DNA from: Planctomycetales bacterium
GTDB lineage: Bacteria; Planctomycetota; Phycisphaerae; SM23-33
Length of the DNA stretch: 42,941 nt
Assembly: GCA_030592655.1 (NCBI GenBank)
Contig: JAUVIQ010000003.1
Span: 1-42,941, forward strand
Direction: 5' to 3'
Below, piece by piece: positions 33,969 to 42,941 of the stretch (within the stretch, counting starts at the first letter, position 1; each line of letters begins with the position of its first letter). The position numbers and the translations under genes are program-made. Below the pieces are notes generated by a model. That model did no database searches. It saw nothing but the letters and a program-made list of their open reading frames with translations, and was not told the origin of the DNA.

Positions 33969-34826
33969 TCACTCCTTCCACAAGGAAGACTGAGACGCGT
34001 CAGCAGGCGAACGAAGCCCCACACGCCTTTGCGGTCGCAACGCTTCGGGATTCTCGGCGATTTCGGTCCCGGTTCGCAGGCCTGCGAGGGTGTCGGCGAT
34101 GCGTTTTGTGGATTCGGATACGTATTTTTTCGAAATGTCGATGCCGAGATATTTTCGGCCTAGTGTAGCGGCTACCGTGCATGTCGTGCCCGAGCCGCTG
34201 AACGGGTCCAGAACCAAGTCGCTCTCGTTACTCGATACGCTGATTATGCGTTCCAGAACTTTCTCCGGCATCTGGCATGGATGCCACCTGACACGCTCTT
34301 TAAAAGTCCCGCAAACACGCGAAAAACTCCACACGTCGTCGGGAACCTTGCCCTTGGGGTTGGCCCGCTTATCGGCGTAGGTGGTCTGGCGGGCGGATGG
34401 GACGCGGACAGCCATGTCGTTGAAGGTGAACTGCTTCGGGTCCTTGACCCAGTAAAATAAGTGTGCGTGGCTTCGGGCGAATTTGCGTTTAGTGGCCTGG
34501 CCGAAGGTGTAATGCCAGATAATCCAGTTCCGCAGGTGCAGGCCAAGGCTGTTGCCTATGATGCGGACCTCGGCGGCATATTCATCCCCGATGGCGATCC
34601 AGAAAGAACCCGTCGGCTTGAGGGCTTTTTCGACGCAGGCCTGCATCCAGTCATGCGTCCACTGGTAATACTCGTCGTACTCTTTGCGGTCTTTGTAAAT
34701 GTCGTACTTATAGCCGATGTTGAACGGCGGGTCGGCGAAGATGAGATCGGCAATCGGCTCGTCCAAATCCGACAGGATTTTGATGCAATCGCCTGCGATT
34801 ATTCGGTTGGGTGTAATTTTCTTCAT
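33969..34826 (-). CDS. Site-specific DNA methyltransferase (N6-adenine or N4-cytosine type)
   Basis: 'LIFADPPFNIGYKYD' (motif IV) then 'DLVLDPFSGSGTTCTVAATLGRKYLGIDIS' (motif I); start taken at MKKITPNRI. Confidence 0.9.
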   Translation of the reverse strand: MKKITPNRIIAGDCIKILSDLDEPIADLIFADPPFNIGYKYDIYKDRKEYDEYYQWTHDWMQACVEKALKPTGSFWIAIGDEYAAEVRIIGNSLGLHLRNWIIWHYTFGQATKRKFARSHAHLFYWVKDPKQFTFNDMAVRVPSARQTTYADKRANPKGKVPDDVWSFSRVCGTFKERVRWHPCQMPEKVLERIISVSSNESDLVLDPFSGSGTTCTVAATLGRKYLGIDISKKYVSESTKRIADTLAGLRTGTEIAENPEALRPQRRVGLRSPADASQSSLWKE

Positions 34827-34827
34827 G

Positions 34828-34920
34828 GGCCGCAGAGACACAGAGGACGCAGAGAGACAGAGAGTAAAAAAAGAAAAAGATATCGTTTTTTTTCTCTGTG
34901 CTCTCTGCGCCTCTGTGGCA
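34828..34920. repeat. GCAGAGACACAGAGGACGCAGAGAG-word hairpin (second copy of the GCAGAG family)
   Basis: gccgcagagacacagaggacgcagagagacagaga ... tctctgtgctctctgcgcctctgtggc. Confidence 0.85.
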
Positions 34921-34939
34921 AATTCCTGTATTACTGTAC

Positions 34940-35989
34940 CTATCCGAGTCGCGTTCCGAAGATGGCCATAGCCGCTACGTACGCGATATAAATCGCCACC
35001 AGCGGGACACCCTGCCAGCGGCGGAACGTCTTTCCGCCGGCGAAAATATACATCCGAAGTATAATCAGCACCAGCATCATCACCGGCAGGAGGAAAATGA
35101 AGAATACCGGTTCGACCTTCAGCGGAACAGCCGTCGCCGACGCGCCGATTACGAACAGTACGTTGAGGATGTCGGCCCCGATGACGTTCCCGACCAGCAA
35201 ATCCGGGTGCTTTTTGATGATAGCAGCAATGGCTGTGGCCAGTTCAGGCAGTGATGTTCCGAAGGCGACCACCGTCGCGGCAATGACGGATTCGGGGACG
35301 CCGGACCGCCGGCACAACACCTTTACCGACCCGACCAGCACCTCAGACCCTGCCACCACCAACGCCAGACCAACCAGCATTATCAGCAGATTTCCCACGA
35401 CCCTGGCGGAATGATGATTGGCTTTCATTTCAGCGCCGGCCTCGACGGAAATCATTTCAGGATGCTTACGCGCCCAGCGGACGGAAATGTACAAATATCC
35501 CGCAAGCAACAGCAGGAAGCCGACGCCGATGACTCGCGGAATCACAACATTGTCAATCGAGCCGCTCATAGCCCAGAGGATCAAAGCGGTGGCTGTCAGC
35601 AGCGCCCCTGCTCCGAGTTGCAACCAGCCGTGACGGTTCAGGACGAATCGGTCCTTAGGCAGTCGCGTCAGGCAGCAGCACAGTCCGAAGACCAGGGCCG
35701 TATCGCAGATAATCGACCCGACGCCGTTGCCCAGCGCCAGTCCGCCGTCGCCCTGAAAGGCGGCGTTGACCGAGACGGCTGCCTCCGGCGAGGTCGTCCC
35801 CAAACTCACAATCGTCGCGCCGATGAGGACCTTGCTCATTCCCATCGCAGCGGCGAGTTTGGCGGCAGCGCCGACGAGCCGATCCGCTCCGAAAACCAGC
35901 AACCCCACACCCAACACACCGAGCAGCCACAATATCAGGTCGCCACGGGCCTGGAAGAACACCTCCGGTATTATTTCGGCGAGCATCAT
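34940..35989 (-). CDS. Calcium/sodium antiporter (CaCA family)
   Basis: Duplicated alpha-repeats 'ATIVSLGTTSPEAAVSVNAAFQGDGGLALGNGVGSIICD' and 'ATVVAFGTSLPELATAIAAIIKKHPDLLVGNVIGADILN'. Confidence 0.93.
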   Translation of the reverse strand: MMLAEIIPEVFFQARGDLILWLLGVLGVGLLVFGADRLVGAAAKLAAAMGMSKVLIGATIVSLGTTSPEAAVSVNAAFQGDGGLALGNGVGSIICDTALVFGLCCCLTRLPKDRFVLNRHGWLQLGAGALLTATALILWAMSGSIDNVVIPRVIGVGFLLLLAGYLYISVRWARKHPEMISVEAGAEMKANHHSARVVGNLLIMLVGLALVVAGSEVLVGSVKVLCRRSGVPESVIAATVVAFGTSLPELATAIAAIIKKHPDLLVGNVIGADILNVLFVIGASATAVPLKVEPVFFIFLLPVMMLVLIILRMYIFAGGKTFRRWQGVPLVAIYIAYVAAMAIFGTRLG

Positions 35990-36034
35990 TGACGGATGAT
36001 TATTCCGGTTTGACGGACCAAAGGCAAGGAAAGA

Positions 36035-36103
36035 CTAGCAGGGATGCAGGGGATATGATTTTTTCTTTCTTCAATTAAATTTTTATCCCCTGCATCCCTG
36101 CTA
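36035..36103. repeat. TAGCAGGGATGCAGGGGATA hairpin (20/20 paired)
   Basis: 36035-36054 is the exact reverse complement of 36084-36103. Confidence 0.9.
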
Positions 36104-36175
36104 ATGTTTCGTTTCGCAGCACGGAGCAAAATTTCTTGACTGTTCGCCCTGTTCGGTTATCATTCTCTTGAGTTC

Positions 36176-36247
<72 letters not shown>

Positions 36248-36252
36248 GTGTT

Positions 36253-36346
36253 AGTAGCCAGTAGTCAGTAGCCTGTAGCCGGGAATGCGTAGCATTGCTA
36301 CGTGAAAACTGACTACTGACTACTGACTACCGACTACCGGCTACTA
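36253..36346. repeat. AGTAGCCAGTAGTCAGTAGCC-word hairpin
   Basis: agtagccagtagtcagtagcctgtagccggg ... ctgactactgactactgactaccgactaccggctacta. Confidence 0.9.
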
Positions 36347-36350
36347 CGTT

Positions 36351-36875
36351 ATGAACATCAGAAGCGTCTTATCTGTTTTCGCGTTGACCCTTTCATCCGT
36401 TCTGATTGGCGGGTGCGAGATGATCTTTTCCAAACCCGGAGCGCAACCTCCTGCCGCTGAAGTCGTTCCCGAACCAATCAACACGCTGCTACCGACGCAG
36501 ATTCGTATTCATCCGTTCACCGGAATGAGGGTCCTCTCTGAAAAAGGCAACATCAAGGGCATAGACGTCCGCATCGAGGCCATTGACGCCTTCGGCGACA
36601 CGAACAAGGCCTTCGGGCAGTTCCGCTTCGAGTTGTATCAATTCAAGCCCAACAGCCCCGACCCCAAGGGCGCCCGTCTGGCCGTCTGGAATGAGAACGT
36701 GGAAGACTTCGAGAGCAACCGCCGGCACTGGAGCAGTATCGCACGAACATACCAGTTCAAACTCGCCTGGAACCACCCGATACCCGTCGGGCAGAAATTC
36801 GTCCTGGTAACAGTCTTCCAGAGCCGATTCACCGAAAGACTCTTCGCCGAGCGAATGTTCGTGTCAGAACGGTAA
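36351..36875 (+). CDS. Lipoprotein of unknown function, possible distant relative of 32203..32868
   Basis: Lipobox 'SSVLIGGCEM'; 'GIDVRIEAIDAFGDTNKAFGQFRFELYQF'. Confidence 0.7.
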   Translation: MNIRSVLSVFALTLSSVLIGGCEMIFSKPGAQPPAAEVVPEPINTLLPTQIRIHPFTGMRVLSEKGNIKGIDVRIEAIDAFGDTNKAFGQFRFELYQFKPNSPDPKGARLAVWNENVEDFESNRRHWSSIARTYQFKLAWNHPIPVGQKFVLVTVFQSRFTERLFAERMFVSER

Positions 36876-36885
36876 CAATTGCCAA

Positions 36886-36988
36886 TTGCCGATTTTCAAC
36901 CTGTCCCTTTGGGATTGCCAATTGAGAGAAACCTCGTCGCCTCTTTCTGTTTAATTTGTTCAATTGGCAATTGAAAATTGGAAATCAG
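36886..36988. repeat. CAATTGCCAATTGCC-word hairpin between convergent genes
   Basis: caattgccaattgccgattttcaa ... ttcaattggcaattgaaaattgg. Confidence 0.85.
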
Positions 36989-37521
36989 TTAGAGCGTTCG
37001 ATAGTCTCCATGACAATCTCGTGCACCTCATCCGGCTTGGCGACGACGTTCCAGACAACGGCCGGCGTGTTTTGCGAATCTGTCATGCAGTAGATGCTTG
37101 CGACTCCGACGAGTCGTTCTGCCACGCTCGCCGCCGGCACTGCCCGGCTTACGTCGGAAATCGCAGCGGCGGTTACACGGACGTGAATAAGCCCGCGAAC
37201 AGTTACGATTCGACGATTCGTCAGGACATAAGTCCTCCCCATCCACTGCCAGCACGCAACTGTTACGCGTCCCAACGCCCCAGCGGCGCAAATGCACCCG
37301 ATAGTCTCAACGGGCGTCCCGCTACGATAGATGTCCGCGATAAATGCGATGGCCCCGACAATAATCGCAGTAACCAGCCACGGCAGCGATGCCAGCAGAA
37401 CGAACCACCCGCTCGGCTTGATTGCAAGAATGATAATCTCACCGCCGCTCAACAGGTCGGCAGGAACGAGCAGGGCTGCAATGTCCGCTCGTTGCGATGT
37501 CGGTTCGGCAGAAGGTGTCAT
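36985..37521 (-). CDS. Bacterial PH-domain membrane protein
   Basis: 178 aa; two TM segments then 'YVLTNRRIVTVRGLIHVRVTAAAISDV'. Confidence 0.65.
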   Translation of the reverse strand: MTPSAEPTSQRADIAALLVPADLLSGGEIIILAIKPSGWFVLLASLPWLVTAIIVGAIAFIADIYRSGTPVETIGCICAAGALGRVTVACWQWMGRTYVLTNRRIVTVRGLIHVRVTAAAISDVSRAVPAASVAERLVGVASIYCMTDSQNTPAVVWNVVAKPDEVHEIVMETIERSN

Positions 37522-37605
37522 AGCAATAACTCTCGGCCACCAATGCCCAATGCCTAATACTACAACGAAACTTTACTTCTCACTGGTGGCGGTAACTGCT
37601 TGTTT

Positions 37606-37700
37606 TGTAATCAGTAATTGGTAATTAGTAATTGGTAATTGGTCAAAAAATGTTCTGATGCCCAGTTACGAATTACGAATTACTAATTACTGATTACTCA
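37606..37700. repeat. TAATTGGTAATTAGTAATTGG-word hairpin
   Basis: aatcagtaattggtaattagtaattggtaattgg ... ccagttacgaattacgaattactaattactgatta. Confidence 0.88.
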
Positions 37701-37865
37701 TACGCGAAACGGTTTATCTGCGACGACCGAAGTTTCGTAGCAATACTAATGCCCAATGTCGCCGGATATGCTAACCTCTCACAACGAACGTTGCAACATA
37801 ACGAAAGCCGACTGGCGAACAGATTTTACAGGAGATACAATAGTTTCAGGATCAGGGATACTCTA

Positions 37866-38954
37866 ATGCACATAGTTCAATGCCCACATTGTCGGAGTAA
37901 CTTCAAGATTCCGGGGCCCGTAACGGACGCACGGATGAAGTGCAGCCGGTGCGGCTCGACCTTCGTCGGAACCAGTACGGAAAAAGCCGACGCGCCCGTC
38001 CCCCCTGTCCCGAGCAACGTCGAGGGCCCTGTCCCGAGCAACGTCGAAGGGCCTGCACCGAAACCACACCAGGCTGAACACGCGACAGCGCCGGGGCGCA
38101 CACGACGGAAAACTTCCACAAAATCCATAATCCTGTTAATCGTCGGCATCTTCGGGGTGCTCGGTATTGCCGTCATGCTTGCTATGGCGTATTACAGGCA
38201 GACCCATCCGATCTCTATCGAGCGTGACGCAAAAACGGGTAAAGTTATCGAGCGGGGAAGGGTTACGCAGGCAGAGGCGGAACGCAGGATAAAAAAACTT
38301 CGCACTTCGGCCGGCGACGAACGTGCCACACCGGGGACGAATGAGGGAGACAACCATCCCGACTCGCCGACGCAGGCAACTGAAGGCGACCCGAAACTCA
38401 AGGTCAATTGGAAAATCGTCAGGACCGGAGCCATCGAAACGACATATGTCTGCGGCAGCGTGCTTAATACATACGCCGCCCCGCAAAAACAGGTTACAGT
38501 TACCGCCTATATCAACGGCGTGCGCGGGCCCGGTAAAACCTACCGGTTCGTCCCGTCGGAAAAGGCGATCCGTTACAGCATTTGCCTGCGGGGACTACGC
38601 GCCACCGAAGATAACGTCAAGGTAGCGGCTACGGGTGAACCGGCGGATAGAGATACGATTGTCCTGTCCATCGAATCCGACCAGATGAACTACAGCGAAC
38701 AGAATGATAAAGCCGTCCGGACCGGAACCGTGCGCAACCGCTCGTCGGTACCGATAAAAGACGTCAAAATCTATTGTGATTTCTTCGATAGCGACGGTGT
38801 TCAGGGAAACGAGCAGGACGTGATCGGAAAACTGGTCTCGGTCAGGACGATCGGCGCTGGAAAAACAGCCCCCTTCCGCGTGGAATTTGACGCACTCGGC
38901 GCAACCGATTTATACAATACCGTCGTCGCCCGTGCGGTCGGGCTAAAATACTGA
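37866..38954 (+). CDS. Zinc-ribbon (MJ0042-like) membrane protein with C-terminal FxLYD-like domain
   Basis: 'MHIVQCPHCRSNFKIPGPVTDARMKCSRCGSTF'; TM 'SIILLIVGIFGVLGIAVMLAMAYY'; 'GTVRNRSSVPIKDVKIYCDFFDSDG'. Confidence 0.75.
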   Translation: MHIVQCPHCRSNFKIPGPVTDARMKCSRCGSTFVGTSTEKADAPVPPVPSNVEGPVPSNVEGPAPKPHQAEHATAPGRTRRKTSTKSIILLIVGIFGVLGIAVMLAMAYYRQTHPISIERDAKTGKVIERGRVTQAEAERRIKKLRTSAGDERATPGTNEGDNHPDSPTQATEGDPKLKVNWKIVRTGAIETTYVCGSVLNTYAAPQKQVTVTAYINGVRGPGKTYRFVPSEKAIRYSICLRGLRATEDNVKVAATGEPADRDTIVLSIESDQMNYSEQNDKAVRTGTVRNRSSVPIKDVKIYCDFFDSDGVQGNEQDVIGKLVSVRTIGAGKTAPFRVEFDALGATDLYNTVVARAVGLKY

Positions 38955-39018
38955 TAAATAGCGATCAGCAATCAGCGATCAGCAATCAGTAAAAAACTGA
39001 ATGCTGATTGCTTTTTAG
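38955..39018 (+). repeat. AGCAATCAGCGATCAGCAATCAG-word hairpin with trailing T-run
   Basis: agcgatcagcaatcagcgatcagcaatcagtaaaaaactgaatgctgattgctttttag. Confidence 0.8.
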
Positions 39019-39029
39019 AAAGAAACGGA

Positions 39030-40208
39030 ATGATTCCAATCGGAACTGACAGGCGGCTCAAGCATAGGCCTTGGATTAATTACGCACTTGTGGCTGCCAA
39101 CATATTCGTTTTTATCGTCCTCCAGCAGACGCGGTCGGACACGCCGGGGGTAAGGGCTTACCTCCTCTGGCCCGACCAACCAGAGGTCTATCAATTCTTC
39201 TCAAGCATGTTCATGCACGCCGGGTGGATGCACCTCATCGGAAACATGATTTTCCTGTGGGTTTTCGGTAACGCGGTCAACGACTCCCTCGGAAACGTCG
39301 GATACCTGGCGTTTTACCTTGCCGGCGGGGTCATCGCGGGCGTCGGGTACGTCCTGCTGGCGGGCACAGCCCCGGTGCTGGGAGCGTCGGGCGCCATCTC
39401 GGCAGTTACAGGAGCGTTCCTGGTCCTCTTTCCTCGCGTACGCGTAACCGTGCTGCTCATTTTCTACATAATCATGCCGATCGAAATCTCCAGCCTGTTC
39501 TTTCTACTGATGCAATTCGGATGGAACCTGTACGCTACACTTAGCCAGGCTGGCGGAGGCGTCGCGTACGTGGCGCATTCCAGCGGATACGCATTCGGCA
39601 TCATCGTTGCTGCCGGTTTCCTGGCCATTAAAGTCCTTCCGAGAGAACCATACGATTTACTCAGCCTGTTCCAGTCATGGCATCGCAAACACGGTTATAA
39701 CCAGACAGTCTCCGACGGATACGACCCGTTCAGCCGGACTCGCCCCGGGCGACACAGTGGAGGGCGAAGGTGGGTCAACGCCAGGCCAGTCTCGGCCGGA
39801 ACGCCCGAAGGACCGCCGGCTGAAGAACTGGAATTGCGGAAACAAATTTCCAGCGACCACGCCAGGCACGACTTCGCAGCCGCTGCGGACGGATATGTCA
39901 AACTACTCAAAGTCGCCGACGACGCACTCCTTCCGATGAACCAGCAACTGGACGTTTCCAACCACTTCATGTCCGCACAACAGTACCCCCAAGCCGCTGA
40001 CGCCTACGAACTTTTCATCAAACATTACGGAAATTACGAATACATAGGCGACATCAGGCTGATGCTGGGACTGATCTATAGCCGATATTTACACCAGGAC
40101 GAAAAGGCCCAAACGTATCTCTCTTCAGCCGTTGCGGACCTGTTCGACAAGAACAAAATTGAACTGGCCCGTAACGAATTGGCCGAGGTGCGCAAGCGGC
40201 TCGGATAA
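39030..40208 (+). CDS. Rhomboid-family intramembrane serine protease with C-terminal TPR-like region
   Basis: 'HAGWMHLIGNMIFLWVFGNAVND', 'GASGAISAVTGAFL' (GxSG), 'AHSSGYAFG' (His). Confidence 0.9.
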   Translation: MIPIGTDRRLKHRPWINYALVAANIFVFIVLQQTRSDTPGVRAYLLWPDQPEVYQFFSSMFMHAGWMHLIGNMIFLWVFGNAVNDSLGNVGYLAFYLAGGVIAGVGYVLLAGTAPVLGASGAISAVTGAFLVLFPRVRVTVLLIFYIIMPIEISSLFFLLMQFGWNLYATLSQAGGGVAYVAHSSGYAFGIIVAAGFLAIKVLPREPYDLLSLFQSWHRKHGYNQTVSDGYDPFSRTRPGRHSGGRRWVNARPVSAGTPEGPPAEELELRKQISSDHARHDFAAAADGYVKLLKVADDALLPMNQQLDVSNHFMSAQQYPQAADAYELFIKHYGNYEYIGDIRLMLGLIYSRYLHQDEKAQTYLSSAVADLFDKNKIELARNELAEVRKRLG

Positions 40209-40232
40209 GACGGATCGAAGAACGGTGCACGG

Positions 40233-40982
40233 ATGACACTTGCCCAGACCACACACGCCGAACAGGCCGGTAAAGGATTGATGTCGTTATTCGACGGGCT
40301 GTTGCATCTGAACTTCCCCACCCGCGAAGAGTTCGTCGTCTTTCTGGAATCCCTGACCACGCTCCAGGCCGCCGCCGTCGTCGCCATCGGGATATGGTAC
40401 ATATTTTACGGGCATAAATACTTCAAGGCTATGGTCGTTATCAACGGTATCGGTTTCGGCGCACTGATTGGGTTCTACATCGGGCAAACTTTTATGTCAG
40501 GCTCGCCGAAGACGCCGCTGCTGATGACGCTGGGAGGTGCGGCATTACTCGGCGCGGTGGCCTGGCCCATGATTAAATACGCCGTCGGAATTATGGGAGC
40601 GCTGGCCGGCGGACTAATCGGATATGCCGGATGGCACCTCATCACCACAGCCATCGGTAACGACGCGATGCAGCAACACGCATGGACCGGCGGGGTCATC
40701 GGAATGGTCGTCTTCGGAATGATCGCGTTCGTGGTCTTCCGCGTGTCGGTAATGGCCTTTACTTCCCTCCAGGGCGCGATTATGACAACCGGGGGAATAA
40801 TTTCACTACTCCTGTCCAATGCTTCAATGAGCGAATCCATCAGACCTGATCTGGTCGGAAATAAATTGCTGCTGATCATCCTCCTCGGCGTCCCCGCAGC
40901 CATCGGATTCGCCGTCCAGTACGCCACGGACGCAGCCGCGACCAGCAAAAAACGCAAAGCCACCGAAAAACCTCCTGTCTGA
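40233..40982 (+). CDS. Multi-pass membrane protein, TM198/DUF4203-like
   Basis: 249 aa; ~7 hydrophobic segments with glycine-rich helices. Confidence 0.6.
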   Translation: MTLAQTTHAEQAGKGLMSLFDGLLHLNFPTREEFVVFLESLTTLQAAAVVAIGIWYIFYGHKYFKAMVVINGIGFGALIGFYIGQTFMSGSPKTPLLMTLGGAALLGAVAWPMIKYAVGIMGALAGGLIGYAGWHLITTAIGNDAMQQHAWTGGVIGMVVFGMIAFVVFRVSVMAFTSLQGAIMTTGGIISLLLSNASMSESIRPDLVGNKLLLIILLGVPAAIGFAVQYATDAAATSKKRKATEKPPV

Positions 40983-41115
40983 ATTGCCAATCCCAAGGGG
41001 ACAGGTTGCCAATTGCCGATTTCCAATTGAAACAACGGAAACAAAAATATGGCAAATGGCCGTGAACATGGTCTCCGTCACCATATTTACCATATTTCCC
41101 ACCATATTTCCGCGG
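40982..41115. repeat. AATTGCCAATCCCAAGGGGACAGGTTGCCAATTGCC and ACCATATTT-word repeats between convergent genes
   Basis: Direct reading; ccatatttaccatatttcccaccatattt inverted against aaatatggcaaatgg. Confidence 0.75.
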
Positions 41116-41119
41116 CTTC

Positions 41120-42037
41120 CTACGGTGCCCGTTCTGTTCCTAAATCCGCAGGATCAACCGTGCCGTAGTGAAATACGACTGCAAGATAAGAGCCTTCGTC
41201 GTCATTGCGCTGAAAAGAGCAGATCGTGCCGGGACGCTCATTTCCAGGAATCACAGGTTGAACGGTAACAGCTTCCCGCCGAAGGCGCCCGTCTTCATCC
41301 TTCATCCCAGAAAGGACAGCCTCCGCGTTGACCCAGGCGTTACCATCTCGGCTGGTAATACGCGCTAGGATGTTACCGCTGTTCAATGTCTTACCGAGCG
41401 ACTTGGGGTCCGGACCCAGTTCGATCCATCTGCCGGTGCCCAAATCCTCACAGCCCACAGCGTGGAAGCCGGCCAACCATTTGACCGCCCAGTCGGGCAG
41501 GTCGGTCGGCCAGCCTTGACGAGTGCTGGATCTTCCATGCACCAGAACCGCGCGGGCGAAGATCGGGGGAGGTGCCCGATCCTCCCATCCCAAGCGAACG
41601 GCAATGGCGTCTCTTCCAGATAGGTGAATGAACCTCCTCTGGTTGACGCCTGGCCCCAGCGTGATGATTTTGCTGGAGCAGGAAACGCGCGAAGACGCTT
41701 CCACGACGACCTGACCGTCCTTACGCCTTTCGAGGACTCGGCAGGATACAATCTCCCTGACTGTAACCAGCAACCAGTACTCGTCAACTGTCGGAAGTTC
41801 CTGCCAAACGCCGACAGCATGAACTACGAGCCCCAGCGAGCCCGCCTCGTCCGATACCCACTTTGGCGAATCAACTCGCGCCGCGTTTGAACTGGTTTCG
41901 CCGACCCATACATACGCAGCCGTAACGAGCAACGACTCCGCGTTTGCCTCACGCTCGCCAACCGAAGCATTTCCCGAGCAGCCTGCGGACAAGGCTATCA
42001 AAACGACAGCAAGAACGATCTGTATTCTTTGGACCAT
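41120..42037 (-). CDS. Lipoprotein of unknown function
   Basis: 305 aa; 'MVQRIQIVLAVVLIALSAGCSGN' lipobox. Confidence 0.65.
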   Translation of the reverse strand: MVQRIQIVLAVVLIALSAGCSGNASVGEREANAESLLVTAAYVWVGETSSNAARVDSPKWVSDEAGSLGLVVHAVGVWQELPTVDEYWLLVTVREIVSCRVLERRKDGQVVVEASSRVSCSSKIITLGPGVNQRRFIHLSGRDAIAVRLGWEDRAPPPIFARAVLVHGRSSTRQGWPTDLPDWAVKWLAGFHAVGCEDLGTGRWIELGPDPKSLGKTLNSGNILARITSRDGNAWVNAEAVLSGMKDEDGRLRREAVTVQPVIPGNERPGTICSFQRNDDEGSYLAVVFHYGTVDPADLGTERAP

Positions 42038-42170
42038 TTGCGTTTTCTTTGTTATCGCTCCACTACAATAAATAGACGTCTATCGGCCTTAAAAGTTCCT
42101 ACGATTGCGAAAAATAACTCACGCGCTGCTTTATAGCAGTTCACGAATAACTATACACCATGCGCCGGGT

Positions 42171-42222
42171 ACCGTGGCCGCCCCAAAGGGGCAGGCAAAC
42201 ACCGCGACCACGCCACCAGCCA
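42171..42222. repeat. Copy of the CCGTGGCCGC-AAACACCGCGACCACGCCACC repeat with a 15-nt insertion
   Basis: Compare with 33304-33343; insert cccaaaggggcaggc. Confidence 0.8.
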
Positions 42223-42453
42223 TTATTCGGTCCGTCTTGACCGGACTTCGCGGACCGCCGACAGGATGTCTGATGTTGCCGCTTTGGTCTTTACGCCGGC
42301 GACATCAAAGGGCGATCCGGTCCGGCGCTGAGGCACCACTGCGAACACCTCCCCGCCGCGTCTGCGGATCACAACCCGTTCGGCCTTGGCGCGATTCAGG
42401 ACCTGCGACAGATTCTGCCTTGCTTGTGAGTACGTATAGACTTTCATGTTCAC
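42223..42453 (-). CDS. Phd/YefM-type antitoxin
   Basis: MKVYTYSQARQNLSQVLNRAKAERVVIRRRGGEVFAVVP. Confidence 0.88.
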   Translation of the reverse strand: MNMKVYTYSQARQNLSQVLNRAKAERVVIRRRGGEVFAVVPQRRTGSPFDVAGVKTKAATSDILSAVREVRSRRTE

Positions 42454-42839
42454 TCCACAAGTCTGATGTCCAGTTGCTTCGCCACGCCCTTCATAGCATT
42501 ATCGAGCGTCAGCAACGAACATCGTGCTTCCAGGGCACACTGTAAGAAATAGGCGTCGTAGGCATATATCCCGTAGCGTCCAGCCAGAACAAGAGCGGCT
42601 CGAACGTCGATCTCCACCAGTTCAACAGAAACACAGGCGACCGCATCCCACACGTCCGGTAGTTGCTCGGCAAGAACGACTTTTCTCTTGACCAGCGCCG
42701 ACAGAGCATTTCCGACTTCGTACGGCAGGACCGCCGGGGCCGCCAATTCGTGCTCCTCGGTTACCTGAACGAGCCAGGGTTTTTCCGGTTCATTCAGCGC
42801 CACCGCCAAGAACGTATTTGTGTCAGCCACATACTTCAT
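42450..42839 (-). CDS. PIN-domain (VapC-type) toxin
   Basis: 'MKYVADTNTFLAVALNE', 'PYEVGNALSALVKR', 'YDAYFLQCALEARCSLLTLDNAM'; start at Met29 of the ORF; 4-nt overlap with antitoxin. Confidence 0.88.
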   Translation of the reverse strand: MKYVADTNTFLAVALNEPEKPWLVQVTEEHELAAPAVLPYEVGNALSALVKRKVVLAEQLPDVWDAVACVSVELVEIDVRAALVLAGRYGIYAYDAYFLQCALEARCSLLTLDNAMKGVAKQLDIRLVE

Positions 42840-42941
42840 GCGCACAATTGTACACGTCAGAAGGCTTTTTGTCAATCCCCCAAGACGGATCAATTCCAAG
42901 GCGCCGTTGGCTTCGCCGCCCAATACGCCACAGGCGCAGCC

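Overview
Looks like a planctomycete-type chromosomal segment with dense coding, many secreted proteins and lipoproteins, a tig-clpP-clpP cluster and thiC. (The taxon is inferred from gene content, not tested.) Supported genes: a 2057-aa thioester alpha-2-macroglobulin; an intact IS4-family insertion sequence with 9-bp target duplications; an M23-like peptidase; a duplicated block of secreted beta-helix and beta-helix/PQQ-propeller proteins plus a GH-like lipoprotein; PilZ and DUF2617-like proteins; thiC with a TPP riboswitch; trigger factor and two ClpPs; a DNA methyltransferase; a Na/Ca antiporter; a rhomboid-TPR protein; tRNA-Arg(CCG) and tRNA-Gly(GCC). There are four recognisable toxin-antitoxin modules: HicBA, a Phd-MntA fusion with HepT, HigBA/NadS-like, and VapC/Phd. 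There is also a possible new small-protein module, two paralogous 'KTFD' miniproteins around a DUF2283 protein. The most unusual signal is intergenic. Almost every gap holds a long imperfect hairpin whose arms are tandem copies of a short word. Several word families recur, two hairpins are nested inside other hairpins, and the IS4 element has split one arm. A ~14-nt word (CCCAAAGGGGCAGG-like) is embedded in or beside otherwise unrelated families. All calls come from reading the sequence only; no database search was run.
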